A stretch of 64,000 bases of DNA from Comamonas testosteroni TK102. Lineage in GTDB: Bacteria; Pseudomonadota; Gammaproteobacteria; Burkholderiales; Burkholderiaceae_C. The stretch covers positions 3,472,001-3,536,000 of the forward strand of contig NZ_CP006704.1 in NCBI RefSeq assembly GCF_000739375.1, in the 5' to 3' direction. Position 1 is the stretch's first letter. Every line of letters starts with the position of its first letter. This document shows positions 1 to 9,671 of the stretch, one piece after another. A model generated the notes under the pieces. The model was not told the DNA's origin. It was given only the letters and a program-made list of their open reading frames with translations, and made no database searches. A program made the position numbers and the translations under genes.

Positions 1-605
1 ACATGCCCCAGGGCACGGAAATCTGCGTGGCCTATATGTGCCGCCTGATCCATGTGCTGTCCGAAGGTGCGCTGCGCCCCTCCTCCATCCATCTGCGCCA
101 TGCCCCCGTGGGCAGCAGCGCGCAATACCGGCGGCACCTGGGCCAGTTGCCGCGCTTCGGCTCCAGCTTTGACGGCATTGCCATCGACCCGCTGGCCTGG
201 CGTCAGCCCATGCCTCGGCACAACCGGCTGCTGCAGCAGTTTGTCGAACGTTTCCTGCTGGGAGCCGCGCCAGGCAGGAATACCAGTGTGACGGACCAGG
301 TGCGCAGCGCGCTGGCCAATCTGGTTCGCATGGGCATGGCCGACCTGCCCTCGGCGGCACGCGCCCTGAGCCAGCACCCGCGCACCCTGCAGCGACGCCT
401 GCAAGCGGAAGGCGCGGCCTTCGAGGAACTGCGCGATAGCGCACGCAGGACCTGGGTGGCCCAATTGCTCGCACAGCCCGAGCTGAGCCTGGGCCATATC
501 GCGCAATTGCTGGGGTATTCAGACCAGGCCGTGCTCACCCGAGCGTGCCAGCGCTGGTTTGGCCAATCCCCCCGTCAGCTGCGCCATGGTTCCCGGGAGG
601 GATAG
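1..605 (+). CDS. AraC-family transcriptional regulator, C-terminal part (5' end outside window)
   Basis: The reading frame is open at the left edge, so the true start lies upstream. The visible ~200 residues end in an AraC/XylS-type helix-turn-helix pair: the segment LPSAARALSQHPRTLQRRL is the first helix-turn-helix and LGHIAQLLGYSDQAVLTRA the second, followed by the usual W-F-G-x-S-P-R-x-L-R end. The part before it resembles the variable ligand-sensing region of the OruR/ArgR-like branch. It is transcribed toward the pmd operon end and is separated from it by a terminator. Its target is unknown; proximity suggests, but does not show, a role in aromatic catabolism. Confidence 0.85.
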   Translation, partial: MPQGTEICVAYMCRLIHVLSEGALRPSSIHLRHAPVGSSAQYRRHLGQLPRFGSSFDGIAIDPLAWRQPMPRHNRLLQQFVERFLLGAAPGRNTSVTDQVRSALANLVRMGMADLPSAARALSQHPRTLQRRLQAEGAAFEELRDSARRTWVAQLLAQPELSLGHIAQLLGYSDQAVLTRACQRWFGQSPRQLRHGSREG

Positions 606-688
606 CCTCGGTACAGGCTCTGGATTCGGCCACACGAGAATGCGACTACGATCTCCTCGCGCAGCGACAGAGACTTTGCGCGATGAAA

Positions 689-720
689 CAAGCCCCCGCA
701 GCCACAGGCTGGGGGGCTTG
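689..720 (-). terminator. Rho-independent terminator of the pmd operon
   Basis: A 9-bp arm (CAAGCCCCC / GGGGGCTTG) encloses a second 5-bp stem (CAGCC / GGCTG) with a 3-nt loop and one bulged G. Read on the minus strand the stem is followed by TTTCATC. It begins 37 bp past the pmdC stop codon. It could also slow readthrough from the AraC gene on the plus strand, but that side has no T-run. Confidence 0.75.
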
Positions 721-756
721 CGTGCGCAGATGCGCCAGGCAATCAGTCCGCGCTGA

Positions 757-1716
757 TCAGTCCGCGTTCAGTTGCTGCTCCAGGTCATGCAGGACCTTAT
801 AGCAGTTGAAGACCTGCTGCACGCTGGAGTTGGGCTCGCGGCCTTCGCGGATGGCGGCGAAGAATTCGCGGTCCTGCAGCTCGATGCCGTTCATGGAGAC
901 ATCGACCTGGGACACGTCGATCTTCTCGTCCTTGCCGGTATACAGATCGTCGTAGCGGGCCAGATAGGTGCCGGTGTCGCCGATGTAGCGGAAGAAGGTG
1001 CCCAGAGGGCCGTCGTTGTTGAACGACAGGCTCAGTGTGCAGATCGCGCCATTGGCCGCCTTGAGCTGGATGCTCATGTCCATGGCGATGCCCAGATCCT
1101 TGTGGATGGGGCCTTGCACGGCATTGGCCTTGACGATGGGGCTGCCGGCCTGGTAGGCGAACAGGTCCACGGTGTGGGCGGCATGGTGCCACAGCAGGTG
1201 GTCGGTCCAGCTGCGGGCCTGGCCCAGCGCATTCATATTGGTGCGGCGGAAGAAGTAGGTTTGCACATCCATCTGCTGGATGTTGAACTCGCCGGCCTCG
1301 ATCTTCTTGTGCACCCACTGATGGCTGGGGTTGAAGCGGCGGGTGTGGCCCACCATGGCCACCAGTCCGGTCTGCTTTTGCAGCTCGGCCACTTCCTGGG
1401 CGTCCTTCAGGGCATCGGCCAGGGGAATCTCGACCTGCACATGCTTGCCGGCCTTCATGCAGGCAATGGCCTGCTCGGCGTGCATCTGCGTGGGCGTGCA
1501 CAGGATCACGGCATCGACTTCGGGCAGCGCCAGGCTTTCGGCCAGATCGGTTGCCACATGTGCGATACCGTATTTGTCGGCCACTTCCTTGGTCTGGTCA
1601 AAGCGGCGACCGACCAGGGAGACGACTTCCACGCCGTCGATGTTCTTGATGCCGTCCAGGTGCTTGATGCCGAAGGCACCCGCGCCAGCCAGCGCTACTT
1701 TGATGGTCTTGCTCAT
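757..1716 (-). CDS. pmdC: 4-carboxy-2-hydroxymuconate-6-semialdehyde dehydrogenase PmdC
   Basis: A 319-residue Gfo/Idh/MocA-fold NAD(P) dehydrogenase. The N-terminal Rossmann motif VALAGAGAFGIKHL is visible at residues 7-20 and the central domain has the family EIPLADALKDAQE region. In the protocatechuate 4,5-cleavage pathway it oxidises the ring-cleavage product (as its hemiacetal) to 2-pyrone-4,6-dicarboxylate. It is the last gene of the minus-strand pmd operon, 89 bp after pmdB, with two small hairpins in that gap. The assignment rests on the fold plus its position next to pmdAB, the known Comamonas order. Confidence 0.93.
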   Translation of the reverse strand: MSKTIKVALAGAGAFGIKHLDGIKNIDGVEVVSLVGRRFDQTKEVADKYGIAHVATDLAESLALPEVDAVILCTPTQMHAEQAIACMKAGKHVQVEIPLADALKDAQEVAELQKQTGLVAMVGHTRRFNPSHQWVHKKIEAGEFNIQQMDVQTYFFRRTNMNALGQARSWTDHLLWHHAAHTVDLFAYQAGSPIVKANAVQGPIHKDLGIAMDMSIQLKAANGAICTLSLSFNNDGPLGTFFRYIGDTGTYLARYDDLYTGKDEKIDVSQVDVSMNGIELQDREFFAAIREGREPNSSVQQVFNCYKVLHDLEQQLNAD

Positions 1717-1737
1717 GATTGGGATCTCCGTAGAGCC

Positions 1738-1770
1738 GCCTCAGGGAGGCGAAGCCCCCCACAGGGGGGC
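1738..1770. repeat. Tandem small hairpins between pmdB and pmdC
   Basis: Two hairpins stand side by side: GCCTC-agg-GAGGC at 1738-1750 and GCCCCCC-aca-GGGGGGC at 1754-1770. They lie in the 89-bp gap between pmdB and pmdC, just upstream of pmdC. Their form suggests a REP-like intergenic element. A role in RNA stability or partial attenuation ahead of pmdC is an inference. Confidence 0.5.
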
Positions 1771-1805
1771 GATGGATACGTGAAGCAGCGAACGTGGTGA
1801 AACGT

Positions 1806-2678
<873 letters not shown>

Positions 2679-3137
2679 TTAGTTGCCTTCCTGGTTCTGG
2701 TTGCCTGCGCTGCGAGCACTTCCCTGTGGCTGATGGTGTGCCTGCGCATCGCCATCCTCGCCCACATAGCGGTTGCCTTCGGCAGAGCGGCCTCCGCCCA
2801 TCATCATGGCGCGGTACTCTTCTTCGGTCATGCCGGTCATGGAGCCAGCCATCTGCTGGAAGCTCTTGCCGTCGGTGGCGCCGATCTTGGCCAGGAAATA
2901 GATATTGCCGCCGGTGCGCATGCACCAGTTCAGATCGCGCGCCAGCACGGCCTGCTTCTGCTCTTCGGTCATCGCCCACTCGTCGAGATAGGCACGCTCG
3001 TTGGCGCGGAAGCGCTCACGGTTCTCTGCCTTCATCAGGCTCATGCAGAACTGGTTGAGCCAGTAGCCCTTGCGGGACTGCTCGGCATCGAAAATGATGG
3101 TGCCGGGCACGTCCAGATACGGTTTTTCCAAAGCCAT
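2679..3137 (-). CDS. pmdA: Protocatechuate 4,5-dioxygenase alpha subunit PmdA
   Basis: 152 residues of the LigA family, the small helical subunit that caps the PmdB active site. The motif YWLNQFCMSLMKAENRERF at residues 26-44 is typical. A clear GAGGAG ribosome site precedes the ATG by about 7 nt. The stop lies 3 bp before pmdB. The Gly/Asn-rich tail after about residue 115 is not conserved in the core fold. Confidence 0.95.
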   Translation of the reverse strand: MALEKPYLDVPGTIIFDAEQSRKGYWLNQFCMSLMKAENRERFRANERAYLDEWAMTEEQKQAVLARDLNWCMRTGGNIYFLAKIGATDGKSFQQMAGSMTGMTEEEYRAMMMGGGRSAEGNRYVGEDGDAQAHHQPQGSARSAGNQNQEGN

Positions 3138-3219
3138 AAATTCTCCTCGTTAACGGATGGCGCAGCCCATGCGACAAGGCTGCAGCCTGTTTCCGGGTGT
3201 ATGTGTCGCCGGAACTCCG

Positions 3220-4137
3220 TCAGACCTCTTCGGGCCAGTACAGACGCATGGGGTTGTCCACCAGCAGCTTTTGCTGCAGCTGCGCGGTGGGAGCGATATG
3301 GGGAATGAAGTCCACCAGCAGGCCGTCGTCGGGCATGTGGTCCTTCAGGTTGGGGTGCGGCCAGTCCGTTCCCCAGAGCACGCGATCGGGGAACTCCTCG
3401 ACCACGCGGCGCGCGAAAGGCACCACGTCCTGGTAGGCATTCTGCTCACCATGAAGCGCCTTGGGGCCGGTGACGGACAGACGCTCGGGGCAGGACACCT
3501 TGCTCCAGACGTTCTGGTGCTCGCGCATGAACTTCAGGAACAGGGCGAACTCTTCGCTGTCCACGCCCTTGGTGACGTCGGGGCGGCCCATGTGGTCGAC
3601 CACCACGGTGGTGGGCAGCGCGGTGAAGAAGTCCCAGAGCTCGGGCAGGTCCACAGCTTCGAAATAGATCACCACATGCCAGCCCAGCTTGGCGATGCGG
3701 CCCGCGATCTCCATCAGCTCGTCCTTGGGCGTGAAGTCCACCAGACGCTTGACGAAGTTGAAGCGCACGCCGCGCACGCCGGCGTCATGCAGGGCCGAGA
3801 GTTCGGCATCGCTGATGGAGCGCTTTACCGTGGCCACGCCACGGGCCTTGCCGCCCGAGGACTTGCAGGCATCGACCATGGCGCGGTTGTCCGCACCGTG
3901 GCAGGTGGCCTGCACCACCACATTGCGTGCAAAACCCAGATGGTCGCGCAGCGCATACAGCTGGGCCTTGCTGGCGTCACAGGGGGTGTACTTGCGCTCG
4001 GGGGCGAAGGGGAACTCGTTGCCGGGGCCGAACACATGGCAGTGCGCATCCACAGCGCCGGCAGGCAGCTTGAACTGGGGCTTGCTGGGGTTGGCATACC
4101 AATCCATCCAGCCGGGGGTCTTTTCAAATTCGCTCAT
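3220..4137 (-). CDS. pmdD: 2-pyrone-4,6-dicarboxylate hydrolase PmdD (LigI type)
   Basis: A 305-residue amidohydrolase-superfamily lactonase that opens 2-pyrone-4,6-dicarboxylate to 4-oxalomesaconate. The VDAHCHVFGPG motif (residues 28-38) supplies the first histidine pair, and GTDWPHPN near residue 250 carries the conserved aspartate. I chose the ATG at 4137 because AGGAAA precedes it; an upstream in-frame start has no homology. It is followed by pmdA after an 82-bp gap. Confidence 0.94.
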   Translation of the reverse strand: MSEFEKTPGWMDWYANPSKPQFKLPAGAVDAHCHVFGPGNEFPFAPERKYTPCDASKAQLYALRDHLGFARNVVVQATCHGADNRAMVDACKSSGGKARGVATVKRSISDAELSALHDAGVRGVRFNFVKRLVDFTPKDELMEIAGRIAKLGWHVVIYFEAVDLPELWDFFTALPTTVVVDHMGRPDVTKGVDSEEFALFLKFMREHQNVWSKVSCPERLSVTGPKALHGEQNAYQDVVPFARRVVEEFPDRVLWGTDWPHPNLKDHMPDDGLLVDFIPHIAPTAQLQQKLLVDNPMRLYWPEEV

Positions 4138-4204
4138 TTGTCTTTTCCTCGATGGTCTGTGAGTGGGCCATAGCCGCCAATACTGGCGCCGCACAACTCA
4201 GAGA

Positions 4205-4317
4205 TGCCAAGCAAGAGCCGCCTCGCAGCGAGGGCATCGCCCCCCTTCGCATTGCCAAGCAAAGCGAGAGAGGGGGAAGGCGCGGGGCCGCCTAGGCGAA
4301 GCGACTCAGGGGGGGGG
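4205..4317. repeat. GC-rich intergenic element between pmdF and pmdD
   Basis: This ~110-bp stretch holds AGCCGCCTCGCAGCGAGG followed by C- and G-runs and ends in a run of nine G's next to the pmdF stop. It shares the AGCCGCCTC start with the hairpin element at about 1735. It looks like a non-coding intergenic repeat of the host chromosome; this is inferred from only two copies. Confidence 0.35.
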
Positions 4318-5001
4318 TTAATCAATATATTTCAGGCCGGCCTTTTCCAGGGGCTCGCGCATCTTGTACATATCCAGGCCGAGGATGCCCGAGGCGAGCT
4401 TGGCGCGCTTCTCGCCTTCGAAGCTTTCACGCTTCTGGGCGGCGGCCAGCACTTCCACGGCACGCGCGGCGGGCACGCAGACCACGCCGTCGTCGTCGGC
4501 CACGATCACGTCACCGGGCGTGACCAGCATGCCGGCGCAGACGATGGGGATGTTGACCGAGCCCAGGGTGGCCTTGATCGTGCCCTTGGAAGAGATGGCC
4601 TTGCTCCAGACCGGAAAGTCCATCTCCTGCAGCGTCTTCACGTCGCGCACGCCGGCATCGATGATCAGCGCGCGTGCGCCGCGCGCCTGGAAGCTGGTGG
4701 CCAGCAGGTCGCCGAAGTAGCCGTCGGTGCACTCTGCGGTGACGGCTGCGACCACGATGTCGCCGGGCTGAATCTGCTCGGCAGCCACATGCATCATCCA
4801 GTTGTCGCCGGGCTGCAGCAGCACCGTGACGGCGGTGCCCGAGACCTGCTTGCCGGCATAGATGGGGCGCATATAGGGCTTGAGCAGACCGACGCGGCCC
4901 ATGGCCTCGTGCACGGTGGCGGAGCCCAGGGCGGCCAGGCCGTCAGCAGCAGCGCGGTCGGCGCGCTGGATATTGCGGTAGACAACTCCCAGTTCGTACA
5001 T
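4318..5001 (-). CDS. pmdF: 4-carboxy-4-hydroxy-2-oxoadipate aldolase PmdF
   Basis: 227 residues of the RraA-like class II (metal-dependent) HMG/CHA aldolase family. It cleaves 4-carboxy-4-hydroxy-2-oxoadipate to pyruvate and oxaloacetate, the last step of the pathway. The conserved GDIVVAAVT and [16 protein letters not shown] segments, with R and D as substrate and metal-site residues, are visible in mid-protein. Length fits the family (about 225-240). It lies between pmdE and pmdD on the minus strand. Confidence 0.94.
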   Translation of the reverse strand: MYELGVVYRNIQRADRAAADGLAALGSATVHEAMGRVGLLKPYMRPIYAGKQVSGTAVTVLLQPGDNWMMHVAAEQIQPGDIVVAAVTAECTDGYFGDLLATSFQARGARALIIDAGVRDVKTLQEMDFPVWSKAISSKGTIKATLGSVNIPIVCAGMLVTPGDVIVADDDGVVCVPAARAVEVLAAAQKRESFEGEKRAKLASGILGLDMYKMREPLEKAGLKYID

Positions 5002-5134
5002 GGAAATACCTCTTTGCTAAGACGTTATTGAATCAAAAAAGTGAGCTGCTATCGCATGCCACAAATCAAATTTGAATAGTTTTCATATTGAAAACGTTTC
5101 ATTACCTAAGGTAGCAGCTCTCTTTTTTGAGAAG

Positions 5135-6163
5135 TTACAGACCCTTGGCCTTCAGCGCCTTGTCCAGGCGCGTGAACACGCGGCGGGCATTGCCTTCGTA
5201 GACGGCGTGCTTTTCATCGGCCGTCAGGTTCTGCGTGGCTTCGATGTAGCGCTTGGTGTCGTCGTAGTAGTGACCGGTCTGCGGATCGATGCCGCGCACG
5301 GCGCCGATCATTTCGCTGGCGAACAGGATGTTCTTGGTCGGAATCACTTCCGTCAGCAGATTGATGCCGGGCTGGTGGTAGACGCAGGTGTCGAAGTAGA
5401 TGTTGTTGAGCAGATGCTCTTCCAGCAGCGGCTTCTTCATCTCCTGCGCCAGACCGCGGAAACGGCCCCAGTGGTAAGGCACGGCGCCACCGCCATGGGG
5501 GATCAGGAACTTCAGGGTCGGGAAGTCCTTGAACAGATCCGAAGTCAGGCACTGCATGAAGGCCGTGGTGTCGGCATTCAGATAGTGGCTGCCCGTGGTG
5601 TGGAAGCAGCTGTTGCAGCTGGTGGAGACATGGATCATCGCGGGGATGTCGTACTCCACCATTTTTTCGTAGATGGGGTACCAGCTCTTGTCGGACAGCG
5701 GAGGAGAAGTCCAGTGGCCGCCCGAGGGATCGGGGTTCAGGTTCAGACCCACGTTGCCATATTGCTCCACGCACTTGACCAGCTCGGGAATGCAGGTCGC
5801 GGGATCCACGCCGGGCGACTGGGGCAGCATGGCGGCGGGAATGAAGTGATCGGGGAACAGCTCGCTGACGCGGAAGCACAGCTCGTTGCAGATGGCGGCC
5901 CAGGTGCTGGAGGTCTGGAAGTCACCGATGTGGTGCGCCATGAACGAGGCACGGGGGCTGAAGATGGTCAGATCGGAACCACGCTCCTTCATCAGGCGCA
6001 ACTGGTTGGTTTCGATGGTCTCGCGGATTTCATCGTCGCTGATCTTCAGATCGGCCACCGACGGGGTCTTGCTCGGGTCCTTGAGGCCGGCGATCTGCAG
6101 ATCGCGCCATGCGCCCAGGGCCGCTGGCGCCGTGGTGTAGTGACCGTGTACGTCAATGATCAT
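5135..6163 (-). CDS. pmdE: 4-oxalomesaconate hydratase PmdE (LigJ type)
   Basis: 342 residues of the amidohydrolase-2 fold. The N-terminal IIDVHGHY carries the metal-binding H-x-H, and FLIPHGGGAVPYHWGRF holds the later histidine and substrate contacts. It adds water to 4-oxalomesaconate to give 4-carboxy-4-hydroxy-2-oxoadipate. ATG at 6163 follows GGAG at a normal distance; a TTG two codons earlier is possible. The 133-bp gap to pmdF is AT-rich with a T-run. Confidence 0.93.
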   Translation of the reverse strand: MIIDVHGHYTTAPAALGAWRDLQIAGLKDPSKTPSVADLKISDDEIRETIETNQLRLMKERGSDLTIFSPRASFMAHHIGDFQTSSTWAAICNELCFRVSELFPDHFIPAAMLPQSPGVDPATCIPELVKCVEQYGNVGLNLNPDPSGGHWTSPPLSDKSWYPIYEKMVEYDIPAMIHVSTSCNSCFHTTGSHYLNADTTAFMQCLTSDLFKDFPTLKFLIPHGGGAVPYHWGRFRGLAQEMKKPLLEEHLLNNIYFDTCVYHQPGINLLTEVIPTKNILFASEMIGAVRGIDPQTGHYYDDTKRYIEATQNLTADEKHAVYEGNARRVFTRLDKALKAKGL

Positions 6164-6203
6164 CTTCAAGCTCCGTTCAAAATAATTCGTCTATCTAAAA
6201 AGT

Positions 6204-7601
6204 TCAGTGCGCGCCGCCCAGGCCCAGCATGGAGGTGCGCGGTGCGCCGCCGGCGTAGCGGTTCTTGACCAGCAGCGCCAGCGCAGCGATGACGCCGGGA
6301 ATGGCGACCACCATGAAGACCTGCGGCAGCTCCAGGTGACGGCGCGACAGCTCGGCCACCAGGAAAGAGCCTGCAATGCCGCCAAAGCGGCCGATGCCCA
6401 GCATCCAGGACACGCCGCTGGCACGGCATTCCGTGGGGTAGTACTCGGCAGCCAGCGCCTGCATGGACGACTGTGCCGCATTCATCAGCAAACCGGCAAT
6501 GAAGACCGAAGCCACCAGCATGCCCACGCCGCCGCCGAGCACCTGGCCGATGAAGGCCACGCCCAGGCTGGTCAGGAAGTAGCCGGCCGCAATGATCAGA
6601 TTGGCATTCCAGCGGTCCATCAGCAGACCGACAAAGATCGCGCCCACGCCGCCGAGCTGGAACAGCGCGGCAATCACGGCCGCCTGGCTGGCGGGCACGC
6701 CCGCCTCCTTGAACAGCACGGGCATCCAGTTGACCAGGCCATAGACGATCACCAGGCCCATGAAATACGTCACCCACAGGGCCAGCGTGCCGACCAGATA
6801 TTTCTGCGAGAACACCAGACGCAGGCCCTGGGGACCCTGCTGTGCCTGGGCGGCAGCCTCGCCGCCGTCGTTCAGAACGAAGCGCGCGGCATTGCGCGTG
6901 CCTGCGGCGATGCGCACCATCACCTTGCGTACGCGGTCGGCCGAGTAGTTCTTGAGCACCATGAAGCGCACCGACTCGGGCAGCATCACGATCATCAGCA
7001 CGGCCAGGATCAGGGGCACCACGCCGCCCACGATCAGCAGGCTGCGCCAGCCGAAATGCGGAATCATCCAGGCCGCGATAAAGCCGCCGAAGGCCGAGCC
7101 GATGGGGAAACCGCAGAACATGCAGTTGGTGATGAAGGAACGCTTGCTGTCGGGGCAGTATTCGTTCATCAGCGTGATGGCGTTGGGCATGGCGGCGCCA
7201 AGACCCAGGCCGGTGATGAAGCGCCAGATGGTCAGGCCTTGCAGATCGTGCACCAGACCGGAGGCAATCGATGCACCGCCCATCACCACCGCAGCGATGA
7301 TCAGCACGGTCTTGCGGCCCACGCGGTCCGCCAGCGGACCCGCGCCCAGCGCGCCGAACGCCAGGCCGAACAGGGCCGCGCTCAGCACCGGGCCCAGATG
7401 GGATTTGTCGATGCCCCATTCGCCGAGCAGCGAAGGCGCGATGAAGCCGATGGCGGCGGTATCAAAACCGTCGAGCAGAACAATCAAAAAACAGAGGAAG
7501 AAAATCCCCCACTGGAAGCCCGAGAACGGGCTCTCGTTGAGCACGGTCTGCACGTTGACGACCGTCGGGTCGGTGTTCTGTTTGCTAGTTTGCGAAGTCA
7601 T
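6204..7601 (-). CDS. pmdK: Aromatic acid:H+ symporter PmdK (MFS, AAHS family)
   Basis: 465 residues with the twelve-helix layout of the AAHS family. The signature VLLDGFDTAAIGFIAPSL in helix 1 contains the conserved DGFD aspartate, and the loop motif G-x-L-A-D-R-V-G-R-K follows helix 2. It sits in the inner membrane and probably imports protocatechuate or a related aromatic acid with protons. Second gene of the pmd operon, between pmdU and pmdE. Confidence 0.92.
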   Translation of the reverse strand: MTSQTSKQNTDPTVVNVQTVLNESPFSGFQWGIFFLCFLIVLLDGFDTAAIGFIAPSLLGEWGIDKSHLGPVLSAALFGLAFGALGAGPLADRVGRKTVLIIAAVVMGGASIASGLVHDLQGLTIWRFITGLGLGAAMPNAITLMNEYCPDSKRSFITNCMFCGFPIGSAFGGFIAAWMIPHFGWRSLLIVGGVVPLILAVLMIVMLPESVRFMVLKNYSADRVRKVMVRIAAGTRNAARFVLNDGGEAAAQAQQGPQGLRLVFSQKYLVGTLALWVTYFMGLVIVYGLVNWMPVLFKEAGVPASQAAVIAALFQLGGVGAIFVGLLMDRWNANLIIAAGYFLTSLGVAFIGQVLGGGVGMLVASVFIAGLLMNAAQSSMQALAAEYYPTECRASGVSWMLGIGRFGGIAGSFLVAELSRRHLELPQVFMVVAIPGVIAALALLVKNRYAGGAPRTSMLGLGGAH

Positions 7602-7762
7602 AGTTGGAATCTCAGTTGCCTCTCTTTGTCGCCTCTATCTCCTGTCTCGCGGCTGGCGCCAAAGCCTCGAAGGCATCTGGTACGTCCGTCACGAAAGGGC
7701 TATGACTGCCCTTTTGCTGGATGGGGTGCAGTGCCCAGGCCCCCGCCTGGACACGAATCAAT

Positions 7763-8455
7763 TCAAGCGGGTTCCATGCCCTGGCGGCGCTTGGCCGCTG
7801 CGGCCTCGGGCGAAGCCATGAAGGCCAGCAGACGCTGCACGGCATCGGCATGGGCCGAGCCTGCCACCAGGCCGGCCGAAAACACGGTGTCGATGGCAAT
7901 CGCAGCAGGCAGGCCGCCCACGATCCTGATGCCCTCGACATGGATCAGCTCGCTCAGCTGCTGAAAGCCCAGGGCCACTTCGCCCGAAGCAATCATGGAG
8001 CCCACGGGAACGCCGGGCCTGGCCTGCACGATGCGGGACTGGATCTCGTCGGCAATGCCCCAGCGCTCGAACAGCTTTTGCAGCGCCACACCGCTGGGGC
8101 CGGTGGAGTAACCAATGCTGGGCGCCGCCAGCACGGCAGCGCGCACGGCCTCTTCCGAAGCGATATCGGGCTGGGCCGCAGCGGCAGGCACGGCCACGGC
8201 GGTGCTGGAGAGCACCAGATCCACCTTGCTGCCTGCAACCACACGGCCGGCGGCCTGCAGCTTGTCGATGGCGTTGGAGGCCAGGAAGACCACATCGAAG
8301 GCCTCTGCGCCGGACTGCACACGCTGCGCGGCATCCACACCGCCCACGGATTCGATCTGCACCGGCTCGCCGCCCTGCTCCTGCCAGGCTGCGGCCAGAT
8401 CGGCGAGGACCTGGCGGGTTGCCATGGAAGAAATGCCCTTGAGTGCTGCGCTCAT
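7763..8455 (-). CDS. pmdU: ModA-like periplasmic-binding-fold protein at the head of the pmd operon (PmdU)
   Basis: 230 residues resembling the molybdate-binding ModA/solute-binding type II fold: FDVVFLASNAIDKLQAAGRV, LVLSSTAVAVP and SIGYSTGPSGVALQKLFE are typical segments. Unlike true ModA, no signal peptide is visible from the ATG at 8455, which has a good GGAG site 11 nt upstream, so the product may be cytoplasmic. No ABC permease or ATPase gene is nearby. It is the first gene of the pmd operon, where Comamonas carries pmdU of unknown role. Ligand unknown. Confidence 0.8.
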   Translation of the reverse strand: MSAALKGISSMATRQVLADLAAAWQEQGGEPVQIESVGGVDAAQRVQSGAEAFDVVFLASNAIDKLQAAGRVVAGSKVDLVLSSTAVAVPAAAAQPDIASEEAVRAAVLAAPSIGYSTGPSGVALQKLFERWGIADEIQSRIVQARPGVPVGSMIASGEVALGFQQLSELIHVEGIRIVGGLPAAIAIDTVFSAGLVAGSAHADAVQRLLAFMASPEAAAAKRRQGMEPA

Positions 8456-8756
8456 GCCGAAAGACTCCTGAAGTGGATGCAGTGGCTGCCCCGCCAGATT
8501 CCGCAACCCAGCCTTCCAGGCTTTGCGAGCCACTCCCTCATGCTGCGGGCACACTGCACCGGCAGGACAGGGACGCTCGACAGGGTTTGCGCAAGGGCAA
8601 CCATCTAGTCAAAACGAATGAGACTATTGTCGATAGCCCCGAGCGCCCCTACTAGGCAAGCCCTCCGCTAGCAGCTATGCCAGGAAGGCATAGCAAAGTG
8701 CTTACTCATATCACGTATAAATACCTACAAACAAACCACAAATCCAATAAAGAGAA
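8456..8756 (-). promoter_or_regulatory. Leader and promoter region of the pmd operon
   Basis: About 300 bp with no gene. It is AT-rich in its distal half (8695-8756), where a promoter is most likely. It contains a perfect 8-bp inverted repeat GCTATGCC / GGCATAGC with a 5-nt loop at 8674-8694. In Comamonas the pmd operon is controlled from the region upstream of pmdU by a LysR-type regulator; no such gene is in the window. Which part binds it cannot be told here. Confidence 0.5.
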
Positions 8757-8793
8757 AAGGCTGAATGCTATTTTTTCAATAGCACCCAGCCTT
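8757..8793 (-). terminator. Rho-independent terminator after the His/Arg-rich gene
   Basis: Two stacked stems: AAGGCTG / CAGCCTT (8757-8763 with 8787-8793) and TGCTATT / AATAGCA (8766-8772 with 8778-8784), loop of 5 nt. On the minus strand it is followed by TTTTCTCTTTATT. It insulates the pmd operon from the gene at 8840-9349; a T-run inside the loop also gives some termination potential on the plus strand. Confidence 0.85.
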
Positions 8794-8839
8794 CATTGCT
8801 GTGCACAAGCAACAGTAAATTTAGTGGTTAACCCCTAAT

Positions 8840-9349
8840 TTAGTCGCCGTGGCGTCCATGTCCATGTCCACGGCCATGACCATGACCGTGCCCCCGGTCG
8901 TCGCGATCATGCCTGTCCCAGTCACGTCGGTCGTGGCGATCGCCTCGGTCCCAGTGGCGATGATCGCGGCGTTCGTCACGCCAGTCGCGCCTGTCATGAT
9001 GGTGATGCGGCGGTGGTGCTGCACGCCAATGGGGTGGCGGATTGCGCAGGAAATAGACCGGCTGGCCGCAGGCATGGTAGCGACCGCAGTAACGGCGCCA
9101 GTTGCGCGAATGACCGGGTGGCACCCACATATAGATGGGCTGCACCTGCGGCACCACCGGGCCGCCCCACATCGGCTGGGCATAAAGCACCTGCGGCGGC
9201 GCATTGCCGATATTGACCTGACCGTAAACCCCGGGCGCCAGCTGCCCGGAAACGGAGCCACTGATATAGGCCTGGGCCTGGGCGGCACCCGCTGCGCAAA
9301 CCAGCGCCAGAGCCGCCAGGCAGCGAGTGAGTGAAGTGCGATTGGACAT
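8840..9349 (-). CDS. Exported protein with a His/Arg/Asp-rich C-terminal tail
   Basis: 169 residues. Residues 1-26 form a signal peptide (hydrophobic ALALVCAAGAAQAQA), so the product is exported. Residues 28-110 are Gly/Pro-rich with aromatic residues and two cysteines (RYCGRYHACG). From about residue 113 to the end the chain is almost wholly His, Arg, Asp and Trp, with repeated D-R-R-D-W and G-H-G-H units. Such tails suggest periplasmic metal or polyanion binding; function unknown. It has its own terminator and is not part of the pmd operon. Confidence 0.75.
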   Translation of the reverse strand: MSNRTSLTRCLAALALVCAAGAAQAQAYISGSVSGQLAPGVYGQVNIGNAPPQVLYAQPMWGGPVVPQVQPIYMWVPPGHSRNWRRYCGRYHACGQPVYFLRNPPPHWRAAPPPHHHHDRRDWRDERRDHRHWDRGDRHDRRDWDRHDRDDRGHGHGHGRGHGHGRHGD

Positions 9350-9671
9350 ATGTCTCCATGCTCGATTGAGATCACCGTGGGGCCGGCGAGATCGCGCTTC
9401 AACCCGGAAACGCTTAAGCCCTTAACGCGCCAGAGCCGGTTCCCGCTGACCTGTATCCATCTCGAAGCGTAAAGAGGCGTAATGCGCGGATTCGGCTCAA
9501 TCGGCTGAACGGGCCGGCCAGCCTCTGACCTTATCGTCCGGCCCCACATCTCACCGCCCACAGATGCAGCGCAAGCTCGATTGCGCCATGCACCATCCTA
9601 TGGCGGCGCCGGGCCTTGCCGACACGCCGCCAGAAGCCATCACGCTAAGGCAAAGGGCGATCGCCATGCGC
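9350..9671. other. Intergenic region between exported protein and Rieske reductase genes
   Basis: 322 bp without a convincing gene. It should hold the promoter of the exported-protein gene. The only structure I see is an inverted repeat TGGCGGCG / CGCCGCCA (9601-9608, 9625-9632) about 40 bp past the reductase stop, possibly a weak terminator without a T-run. Confidence 0.4.

Noticed and set aside
6207..7964. A 585-codon open frame on the plus strand across pmdK
   Set aside because: It is antisense to a well-supported MFS transporter; the His/Ala-rich product is typical of a GC-rich shadow frame.
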